From assembly GCA_021827245.1 (NCBI GenBank), contig JAKAWN010000335.1:1-7603 (forward strand): a stretch of 7,603 nucleotides of DNA, in the 5' to 3' direction. Each line of letters begins with the position of its first letter. Within the stretch, counting starts at the first letter, position 1. A model generated the notes under the pieces. The model was not told where the DNA came from, made no database searches, and was given only the letters and a program-made list of their open reading frames with translations. Origin of the DNA: Acidobacteriota bacterium (lineage in GTDB: Bacteria > Acidobacteriota > Terriglobia > UBA7540). Both the position numbers and the translations under genes were made by a program. Positions 1 to 4,954 of this stretch are shown piece after piece.

Positions 1-686
1 ATCATTATGACCGCCTCGGAATGCTCCGGCCGGCTCGCCAACGGGAAAATCGCTACAGGTTCTATAGCGAGTGCGATTTCAGCCGTCTGGAACAGATTCT
101 TGTCTTGCGATTTCTCGGGCTGCCTCTGAAACAGATAGGCGACCTGATCCAGGATGAGTCCGCCATGGCCTCGGTGTTGAAAAGGCAGCAGAGCGTGCTG
201 GTGGAAAAACGGTGGCACCTTAGCAGAGCCATTGAAGCCGTCTCCGCAGCTTTGCAAGCCATAGAATCGAGCGGCAAGCCGGATTGGGATCTGGTTAAGA
301 CAATCATCAAGGAGATTGAGATGCAACACGACACAGAATGGACAAAGAAGTACTACAGCAAGGAAGCGAATTCCAAAATCGAAGCGCGCAAGAAACTGTG
401 GTCGCCCCGGCTGCAGGAAAAAGTCAGCAAAGCGTGGTCAGAATTGTTCCGGGATATCGAAGCGGCGCTCGGCGAAGATCCGGCCAGCCCCAGGGCTCAG
501 GTTCTGGCAGGGCGATGGAAAGAACTGGTGGAAGGCTTTACGGGCGGCGATCGGGAAATCCAGAAGGGTCTCAACGCCATGTACGCCGACCAGGCCAACT
601 GGCCTGCGGAACAACAGCGGTTCCCGATCCGCCCGGAGATTCAGGACTTCATCCGAAAGGCGATGAAGGCCGGAAGCCGCAAGTAA
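1..686 (+). CDS. MerR-family transcriptional regulator with TipAS-like ligand domain (5' end missing)
   Basis: A transcription activator of the MerR type, cut by the left edge. The frame is open to the first bases, and the codons before the ATG at 21 read H-Y-D-R-L-G, the usual MerR segment between the helix-turn-helix and the wing. That ATG is therefore internal and the real start lies upstream. The next part (N-x-YRFYSECDFSRLEQI, then LRFLGLPLKQI) completes the MerR DNA-binding domain. A helical linker follows, matching the MerR dimerisation coiled coil. From about residue 107 of the visible protein comes a roughly 110-residue helical domain (WTKKYYSKEA, ARKKLW, GRWKELVEGFTGGD, MYADQANWPAEQ) that fits the TipAS antibiotic-recognition fold. 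In that family the C-terminal domain binds a drug or other ligand and the N-terminal domain remodels an unusually spaced promoter. The ligand and target are not visible here. A short hairpin (688-702) follows the stop, without a T-run. Confidence 0.88.
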   Translation, partial: HYDRLGMLRPARQRENRYRFYSECDFSRLEQILVLRFLGLPLKQIGDLIQDESAMASVLKRQQSVLVEKRWHLSRAIEAVSAALQAIESSGKPDWDLVKTIIKEIEMQHDTEWTKKYYSKEANSKIEARKKLWSPRLQEKVSKAWSELFRDIEAALGEDPASPRAQVLAGRWKELVEGFTGGDREIQKGLNAMYADQANWPAEQQRFPIRPEIQDFIRKAMKAGSRK

Positions 687-744
687 CGCGCTACCGGAGC
701 GCATGGCCGCCATCGCGAAGTCGCCGTTGGATTCAACCGTGGAT

Positions 745-770
745 TCTTTAAGCGAAGCGCCCGCGCCGCT
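745..770 (+). repeat. possible degenerate fragment of the dispersed repeat
   Basis: The 14 bases GCGAAGCGCCCGCG at 752-765 are identical to 1662-1675 inside the repeat copy at 1645-1739. The preceding TTCTT is also shared, with a two-base insertion. The left stem arm present in that copy is absent here, so this would be a decayed remnant. The match is short and GC-rich, so chance is possible. The rest of the 205-base gap between the MerR gene and the antitoxin (687-891) holds no gene I can support. Confidence 0.3.
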
Positions 771-891
771 ATGGGGCAGGTGTTAAACCAGATACTAAAG
801 GAGATGAATTGTCAGCGTAATCGTTTCCGTATTATCCCCTTGACTGTGGGATGCAACCACGGCAACATAGACTGTATAGAGGTTCGGTGAA

Positions 892-1167
892 ATGCCCGGA
901 ACTGCGCACAAGAAAAAACTCTCGACAACAATTTCCAGCGAGAGTTACGAATATATCGAACGCCAGATTGCCAGTGGGCGGGCGTCCACCGTGGCCGAGG
1001 TGGTGGACCGGGCGCTGGAGCGAATGAGGCGAACCGAGAACCGATTGAAGCTCGAGCGCGACACGGCCGCGTATTTCAACACCCTTTCGCCCAGCGCCGC
1101 CCGAGAGGAAGCCGAACTCGGCGCCGCGCTCGGACGGATGGCGGATGAAATCGACTTCGATGCCTGA
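892..1167 (+). CDS. ribbon-helix-helix antitoxin of a MazEF/ParD-like type II toxin-antitoxin module
   Basis: A 91-residue protein, predicted to neutralise the toxin encoded 5 bases downstream and to repress the shared promoter. Residues about 8-48 have the ribbon-helix-helix pattern: a short basic beta strand (KKKLSTTIS), helix one (YEYIERQIASGR), then S/T-x-AEVVDRALERM as helix two. This is the DNA-binding form seen in CopG/ParD-type antitoxins. The C-terminal half is charged and ends in the acidic tail MADEIDFDA, as expected for a flexible segment that occupies the toxin active site. The ATG at 892 is preceded by AGAGG (878-882) at good spacing. Just upstream, ATAGA occurs twice 9 bases apart (867-871 and 876-880), a possible but unproven operator. 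A TTGACT at 840-845 could be a -35 box, but its -10 partner is poor. The exact antitoxin subfamily is not certain. Confidence 0.82.
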   Translation: MPGTAHKKKLSTTISSESYEYIERQIASGRASTVAEVVDRALERMRRTENRLKLERDTAAYFNTLSPSAAREEAELGAALGRMADEIDFDA

Positions 1168-1172
1168 CGGCC

Positions 1173-1538
1173 ATGCCCCTGCCAGCCCCCAGACGCGGAG
1201 AAATATGGACGGCCCATCTTGGCGAACGCCGCGAGCGCCACTGGGTGCTGATTGTCTCCCTGGATGGCCGCAACCAAAGCGACCGGATTGATTCCGTTCT
1301 TGTCGTTCCCTTCAGCAGCAGGGCCGCGGAGGCCCCAACCATCCTGCCCCTGGAACCTGGAGAAACCGGCCTGCCCGGGACCTCCTACCTGCGAGGCCAC
1401 TTCATTACAACCTTGCCCAAGCAGAGGCTGGCAGAGCGCCAGCCCCGCAGCCTTTCGGCAAGGCGGATGCGCGAAGTCGTTACAATCATTCGAAGGGCAT
1501 TCGACCCCGACGCCCCATACGAGTCCCAGCCGGAATAG
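1173..1538 (+). CDS. mazF: MazF/PemK-family toxin, probable mRNA endoribonuclease
   Basis: A 121-residue protein with the MazF/PemK fold pattern. The opening PRRGEIWTAHL (residues 6-16) is the conserved first strand and loop. HWVLIVS (23-29) is the second strand, VLVVPFSSR (42-50) matches the strand carrying the catalytic Thr/Ser in relatives, and TSYLRGHFITTLPKQRL corresponds to the later conserved segment ending in the D/K-RRL-like motif. Family members cut single-stranded mRNA at short sequences and are held inactive by the antitoxin. The usual Arg-Pro before strand two reads His-Trp here (RERHWVLIVS), placing it in a divergent branch. No strong ribosome-binding site precedes the ATG, and the antitoxin stop is 5 bases away, so translation is probably coupled. 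I see no clear terminator after the stop; the next structured DNA is the repeat from 1645. The family call is firm, but RNase activity and target sequence are inferred. Confidence 0.85.
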   Translation: MPLPAPRRGEIWTAHLGERRERHWVLIVSLDGRNQSDRIDSVLVVPFSSRAAEAPTILPLEPGETGLPGTSYLRGHFITTLPKQRLAERQPRSLSARRMREVVTIIRRAFDPDAPYESQPE

Positions 1539-1644
1539 TCCTTGTAAAGGTCAAGCGCCCACATTCGCCAACGTGCTAACCATGGCCGCGAAATTTTCAA
1601 GGTGAGCGATGACGGTTGACAACTGGTAGGCGCGATACGGATCT

Positions 1645-1739
1645 GCGTGTCGCGGGTTCTTGCGAAGCGCCCGCGACGGAAACAGCACTGTCACGGCTTT
1701 TCCTTAAACATAAAAACCGCGGCCCGTAAAGGGCCGCGC
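1645..1739. repeat. dispersed structured repeat, copy 1
   Basis: This stretch matches 2589-2713 in two ungapped blocks. Block one, 1645-1698 against 2589-2642, is identical at 43 of 54 positions by my count. Block two, 1699-1739 against 2673-2713, is identical at 35 of 41. The blocks are contiguous here, but 30 bases separate them in copy 2. Block one folds into a hairpin with 8-base perfect arms, GTCGCGGG (1649-1656) and CCCGCGAC (1670-1677), with a small CTT/AAG inner stem. Block two contains a second perfect 8-base hairpin (1718-1738). The outer arms that form a long palindrome in copy 2 are degraded here. The preceding stretch 1539-1644 shows no gene. Confidence 0.8.
1711..1738 (-). terminator. 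intrinsic terminator of the pseudouridine synthase gene, formed by a repeat hairpin
   Basis: Read on the minus strand, the stop codon at 1741-1739 is followed directly by CGCGGCCC, a TTTAC loop and GGGCCGCG, a perfect 8-base GC stem, then GGTTTTTA. This is the classic rho-independent layout. The GTAG at 1742-1739 overlaps the stop codon and matches the head of the other palindromic units in the window. Confidence 0.7.
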
Positions 1740-2467
1740 TACAAATGCCGGCTGAGGGCGGCGATTTCGCGTTGGGTCAGGGGGCGGTATTTGCCGACTT
1801 CGAGTCCTTCCAATGTTAAGGGGCCGATGCGGGTGCGGACGAGTTTGAGAACTTTGAAGCCAACCGCTTCCACCATGCGGCGCACTTCTCGGTTTTTGCC
1901 TTCCGTGAGCACGATTTCGAGCCAGGTATATTTTCCGCGGTCTTCCAGGCGGCGGACGCTCAGGGGCAGCGCGCGGTCACCGCGCTTCATTTCCACGCCG
2001 CGGGCGAGTTGGGCAATCGCTTCGTCGCTGGCGAGGGCGTTGAGCTTTGCGCGGTAGGTTTTGGGAACCTCCGATTCCGGGCTCATCACGGCATGGCCGA
2101 ATTCCGTGTCGTTGGTGAGCAGCAGCAGCCCGGAAGTGCCTTTGTCCAGGCGGCCCACGGGGGCCACCCAGCGGCCGCTTGCGCCCAGCAGATCGTAGAT
2201 GGTCTTGCGGCCACCGGGATCGCCGTGGCTGGTGATCACGCCTTTGGGTTTGTAGAGCAGGAGGTAGATGCGCGGGACGGAGCGCAGCCGCTTGCCGTCA
2301 AGCTCGACCCGGTCGCGCTCCGGCCAGACCCATCGCTCCGGATCGCGTTCGACCTTGCCGTTCACCTTGAGGCGTCCGGCGCGAATGAACTCGAGCGAGG
2401 CGGTGCGCGAGGCAATCCCGAAGCGGGAAAGCACGCGGTCAAGCGTCATGGCGGGCTTGGTGGCCAT
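1739..2467 (-). CDS. rluB: 23S rRNA pseudouridine synthase, RsuA/RluB family
   Basis: A 242-residue enzyme that isomerises a specific uridine in ribosomal RNA to pseudouridine. Residues about 8-60 form an S4-like RNA-binding domain (LDRVLSRFGIASR, then IRAGRLKVNGKV). The catalytic domain follows with YLLLYKPKGVIT (68-79) and the signature GRLDKGTSGLLLLTND, in which Asp108 is the expected nucleophile. VPKTYRAKL and the C-terminal EGKNREVRRMVEAVGF are also typical of the RsuA/RluB/RluE/RluF branch. RluB (23S rRNA, helix 89-90 region) is the usual member outside gamma-proteobacteria, but RsuA specificity for 16S cannot be excluded. The start is uncertain: ATG at 2467 has AAGG only one base away, and Met7 is an alternative. 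A weak TGTTACGAT extended -10 sits just upstream and would give a very short leader. Copy 2 of the repeat lies upstream of this gene and copy 1 lies downstream. Confidence 0.93.
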   Translation of the reverse strand: MATKPAMTLDRVLSRFGIASRTASLEFIRAGRLKVNGKVERDPERWVWPERDRVELDGKRLRSVPRIYLLLYKPKGVITSHGDPGGRKTIYDLLGASGRWVAPVGRLDKGTSGLLLLTNDTEFGHAVMSPESEVPKTYRAKLNALASDEAIAQLARGVEMKRGDRALPLSVRRLEDRGKYTWLEIVLTEGKNREVRRMVEAVGFKVLKLVRTRIGPLTLEGLEVGKYRPLTQREIAALSRHL

Positions 2468-2567
2468 GCCTTATCGTAACAGATTGCTGAAGAGCGTTCC
2501 GGAAGCGCGTCGCCCTGAGAAAAGGCCCACGGCACGAGACCGGTCGCGTGGCTACGGAGCGATTATC

Positions 2568-2646
2568 AGGTGGCCGCAACAGTGGTTTGCGTGTCGTGGT
2601 TTCGGGTGAAATGCCCGCGACGGAAAAGGCACTGTTGCGGCTACCT
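2568..2646. repeat. 79-base nested palindrome at the left end of repeat copy 2
   Basis: The outer arms AGGTGGCCGCAACAGTG (2568-2584) and CACTGTTGCGGCTACCT (2630-2646) are reverse complements over 17 bases with one G/A difference. Inside lies GTCGTGG (2593-2599) pairing with CCGCGAC (2615-2621), including one wobble. Inside that is TTTC (2600-2603) pairing with GAAA (2608-2611) around a GGGT loop. The result is a long cruciform or RNA hairpin with two internal loops. It lies in the 332-base gap between the divergent pseudouridine synthase and secreted-protein genes. The remainder of that gap to the left (2468-2567) shows no gene. Confidence 0.85.
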
Positions 2647-2713
2647 CGCTCTGTCACGAATGGAGGCTGGCGTTTCCCCAAGCACAAGAACCGCGGCCCG
2701 TAAAGGTCCGCGC
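2589..2713. repeat. dispersed structured repeat, copy 2
   Basis: This is the partner of copy 1 at 1645-1739, in the same orientation and about 940 bases away. It carries the same two blocks, but 30 extra bases (2643-2672) sit between them. The second block again forms a hairpin, 2692-2699 with 2705-2712 and a GTAAA loop. One stem pair is broken (C2697 against T2707), and the GTAG head seen in copy 1 on the minus strand is lost (TGTG instead). The right end is 9 bases from the putative promoter of the secreted-protein gene. Confidence 0.8.
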
Positions 2714-2721
2714 ACAGGGGA

Positions 2722-2730
2722 TGCTATACT
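2722..2730 (+). promoter_or_regulatory. extended -10 promoter element for the secreted-protein gene
   Basis: TGCTATACT is a TGn extension followed by TATACT, five of six matches to the sigma-70 -10 consensus. No good -35 box lies 17 bases upstream, where the end of repeat copy 2 sits; extended -10 promoters often tolerate this. Transcription would begin near 2737, about 60 bases before the preferred start codon. Confidence 0.45.
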
Positions 2731-2799
2731 TGGAATCGGGGGCGCACTAACACGCGATGATTGCTCGGGGTTCATATGCTTCAAGCGAGGGTGAGGCTT

Positions 2800-3591
2800 A
2801 TGCGCATGCGGTTTATCATGCTGGTGGTGGCTGCGGCTATGCTGGGTGCGCCGGCTGCGGCTTTGAGCAGCAAGGCCCAGCACAGGCTTGCTAAACTCAC
2901 CTGGGAGGTCTACACCTACAGCGCTGACGGAACCCGTTACCGCTCTCCGATGTGCCACAACCTCGGGTATTTTTTGGGATCGCCGCTCCGGTTCGACTAC
3001 GGCCATGCTCTCTTTCAGTTCAAACCGAACCTGTTCACCTACAGCACCAGAACCAGCCTGATTGGCAAAGTGGAAGGCGAACGTGTGTATCAGGTGGTGC
3101 AACAGATCCATCCGAACACGAAAGAGGCCGCCCATGAGGTGATTATGATGAAGCGGCTGGTGGTAGAGCGGCACGTCAACCACTTCTGCATGATCTTCCA
3201 GGAGCAGGGCCCCGCAGGACAGTCGGGAGAGATCACTCGGGTGAAGCCGGCAACGTTCGAGGCGAGCGCCAGGGGACCTGTTCTGCGAACCGACGACCCG
3301 TTGAATGGAAGGGGAGGGGACCACGTCGATGCCTCATGGGTTTTCCTGCGGGGGGTCCCCGTGCCCCTGTCACTGCCCAACAATCTTATCGAGCAACTGG
3401 TGAAACCGATTGTGCCAGCAAGCTGCGGATTAAGTCCGGGAGACACAATCGGAAGCACGGCTCTAACGTATCGCGCGAACCTCTGGCGGCAAACGGACGA
3501 TACAGACAGGCCAACTTGCGGCTCGGCGGTCCTGAAACTCTCAGTCAGCCAGCACAAGATTGTTCTCGCAAGCAAGAAGTACGTTCCTTAG
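2800..3591 (+). CDS. secreted protein of unknown function with Sec signal peptide and four cysteines
   Basis: I do not recognise this 263-residue protein. Its N-terminus is a clear Sec signal: basic MRMRF, a hydrophobic core (IMLVVAAAMLGAP), then AAA-LSS as a likely signal peptidase I site near residues 20-24. There is no lipobox cysteine. The mature part has no further hydrophobic helix and reads as a mainly beta-strand periplasmic or extracellular protein with many Tyr, Phe and His residues. Four cysteines (residues 52, 130, 209, 240) could form two disulfides. The open frame extends back to a TTG at 2761 and an ATG at 2776, but GAGG at 2793-2796 and the signal peptide favour ATG 2800 or 2806. 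The gene has its own promoter candidate and stands alone, converging on ctaA across a palindromic element. Coding is supported by length, signal peptide and ribosome-binding site. No functional motif is evident. Confidence 0.72.
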   Translation: MRMRFIMLVVAAAMLGAPAAALSSKAQHRLAKLTWEVYTYSADGTRYRSPMCHNLGYFLGSPLRFDYGHALFQFKPNLFTYSTRTSLIGKVEGERVYQVVQQIHPNTKEAAHEVIMMKRLVVERHVNHFCMIFQEQGPAGQSGEITRVKPATFEASARGPVLRTDDPLNGRGGDHVDASWVFLRGVPVPLSLPNNLIEQLVKPIVPASCGLSPGDTIGSTALTYRANLWRQTDDTDRPTCGSAVLKLSVSQHKIVLASKKYVP

Positions 3592-3617
3592 CCGGAAAAG
3601 AGGCTTCAATCCTCAAA

Positions 3618-3737
3618 CAGGTTGCTGGGAAACCCAGTTCCTGAGCCGTAGCGGCGACTTTAGGTCGCCATAACTTCAGCCTTTTCAATCGGCGTGTGGC
3701 GGCATAAAGCCGCCGCTACACGTTTTTCAGCAACCTG
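3618..3737. repeat. REP-like palindromic doublet (BIME/REPIN-like) between convergent genes
   Basis: Two palindromic units face each other. Unit A (3648-3670, plus) starts with GTAG and forms a stem GGCGAC (3653-3658) with GTCGCC (3664-3669) around TTTAG. Unit B (3719-3697, minus) also starts with GTAG and forms GGCGGC with GCCGCC around a TTTAT loop. A and B are inverted copies identical at 20 of 23 positions, 26 bases apart. The whole is bounded by a perfect 10-base inverted repeat, CAGGTTGCTG (3618-3627) and CAGCAACCTG (3728-3737). A GTAG head beside a short GC stem is the known hallmark of REP elements mobilised by RAYT transposases. A smaller CTGGG/CCCAG hairpin lies at 3625-3637. The hairpins may also block read-through from both converging genes, though neither side has a strong T-run. 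Confidence 0.85.
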
Positions 3738-3742
3738 CAAAG

Positions 3743-4771
3743 TTATCTCAAAACAGGCAAGTGTTGAACAGGAGTTGCGGTGGTGGGCGAGGGACTGACC
3801 CGGGAAGGAACGGTCTGTGCCTGCCAACCGAGGGCTTCCGCCGTGAGCAGCACGAGAACAATCCAGATGAGGTCGGCGGTGAGCAGATGAATGACTTGCA
3901 TCCACACGGGGGTGAGCAGGGCGATGTTGACAGCTCCAAAGCAGAATTGCAGAAGGACCAGCCCAGCCAGGCGCCGGGCCATCCGCTTGGCGGCAGCGGG
4001 GGCGGGCGAGCTGAGGGTCATAACAGCCACAACCAGCAGGTAGCCGCCTACCAGCACGGCAATCACCGGATGAATGATTCGCAGATGCAAGATGGGGGAA
4101 GTGGCGCCGGAAAAATCCCACTGGAAGGCTTCCGCGAGTGATTTGGCGGGAAAGAGCGTGTCGGCAAGAGCAGCGATGGTGCCCGTAACGGCGATCACAA
4201 TTGCTCCAAGCAGCCCTGCGCCGTAAACGAAGTAAAGCCCTTTCTGTCCCGCGACCGGCTGTGGCAACGCTCCAGAGCGATCTGCCGAAACCTGGCGGCT
4301 TGCGGCCCAGGCCGTAAGCGCCAACGAAGCCAGCAGCAGAAAAGTGTTGACCAGGTGCAAGGAAAGGACAACCACGCGGCCCGTGGAGACGTTGTTGCCG
4401 ACGTCGCCGAACAGCACCAGCGCCGCTCCGACCAGGCCTTCCGTAAAGGTGAAGAAGCCTGTGGCGGCGGCGTAGCTGCGAACGGCATGACCTCGACCGA
4501 ATCGCCGGAAAGCCATCCAGACCAGCGCAATCACAAATAGAATGTCAATGCCACTGGAGGCGCGATGAGAAAATTCAATCAGCGTGGCAATCTGCTCGGC
4601 GTGCGGAATCACTACACCCTGGCAGAGCGGCCAGTGGTCGCCACAACCTGCTCCGGAACCGGTGGCACGCACCACCGCTCCCCATAAAATCACCAGGATG
4701 TTGTAGCCTAACACCGCCCAGGCATAGGCAGCAAACTTGCCCGGAACACGCTCTCCACTGCTGTGAGCCAT
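3743..4771 (-). CDS. ctaA: heme A synthase, COX15/CtaA family
   Basis: An integral membrane enzyme that oxidises the C8 methyl of heme O to make heme A for aa3-type cytochrome oxidases. The 342-residue protein has about eight hydrophobic helices. The signature WGAVVRATGSGAGCG spans 30-44, with the extracytoplasmic cysteine pair Cys43 and Cys50. EFSHR gives Glu66 and His69, LHLVNT gives His139, RIIHP gives His234 and QVIHLL gives His295. These are the four histidines expected as heme ligands, two per four-helix half. I chose ATG 4771 because homologues begin about 15-20 residues before the first helix (YAWAVLGYNILVILW). The frame stays open to ATG 4873, but the extra 34 residues look unlike the family and cover a strong hairpin at 4819-4843. 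No good ribosome-binding site precedes 4771. No ctaB or oxidase subunit gene is in the window, so ctaA is detached from that cluster here. Confidence 0.93.
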   Translation of the reverse strand: MAHSSGERVPGKFAAYAWAVLGYNILVILWGAVVRATGSGAGCGDHWPLCQGVVIPHAEQIATLIEFSHRASSGIDILFVIALVWMAFRRFGRGHAVRSYAAATGFFTFTEGLVGAALVLFGDVGNNVSTGRVVVLSLHLVNTFLLLASLALTAWAASRQVSADRSGALPQPVAGQKGLYFVYGAGLLGAIVIAVTGTIAALADTLFPAKSLAEAFQWDFSGATSPILHLRIIHPVIAVLVGGYLLVVAVMTLSSPAPAAAKRMARRLAGLVLLQFCFGAVNIALLTPVWMQVIHLLTADLIWIVLVLLTAEALGWQAQTVPSRVSPSPTTATPVQHLPVLR

Positions 4772-4818
4772 AAATTGAAATGGTAACACATCAGGACTTT
4801 GCTTGAACCACGGCGCGC

Positions 4819-4843
4819 CAGTGAGACCGCTAACGGTCCACTG
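4819..4843. other. strong hairpin between the phosphoesterase and ctaA genes
   Basis: CAGTGAGACCG (4819-4829) pairs with CGGTCCACTG (4834-4843) around a CTAA loop: ten base pairs with a single bulged A. It lies in the 183-base gap 4772-4954 and within the doubtful N-terminal extension of the ctaA frame. On the minus strand it is followed by GC-rich sequence, not a T-run, so it is a 5' leader structure or processing site more likely than an intrinsic terminator. Confidence 0.5.
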
Positions 4844-4954
4844 ACCCCCGCGGCCATAGCCGGCTGGAATCATGCCTCTCTTTGCGACAAGGATAAATCC
4901 GTGTCTTGCCGCGCTCCCCCGTGCGGCATGGCGGCAGCACCGGAGGCGCGCGAG

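Noticed and set aside
688..702. Hairpin GCGCT-ACCGG-AGCGC right after the MerR gene as an intrinsic terminator.
   Set aside because: Only five pairs and no following T-run.
840..868. TTGACT with CAACAT at 17-base spacing as the TA promoter.
   Set aside because: The -10 matches consensus at only three of six positions, so it is mentioned in the antitoxin entry but not listed as a feature.
804..890. A 28-codon plus-strand frame from ATG 804 ending at TGA 888-890, just before the antitoxin ATG.
   Set aside because: The AAAGGAG directly touches the ATG with no spacing, the peptide has no recognisable features, and the stretch probably holds the TA promoter.
2009..2479. A 156-residue plus-strand frame opposite the pseudouridine synthase.
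   Set aside because: The minus-strand gene has clear catalytic and S4 motifs; this is a GC-rich antisense frame.
1645..2713. The two repeats as terminal ends of an insertion sequence carrying rluB.
   Set aside because: They are direct rather than inverted, no transposase lies between them, and rluB is a housekeeping enzyme.
2641..3324. A 227-residue minus-strand frame overlapping the secreted-protein gene.
   Set aside because: It runs through repeat copy 2 and the promoter, has no domain, and competes with a frame carrying a clear signal peptide and ribosome-binding site.
3618..3737. CRISPR-like repeat-spacer structure.
   Set aside because: Only two units, in inverted orientation, each self-palindromic; there is no regular array and no cas gene.
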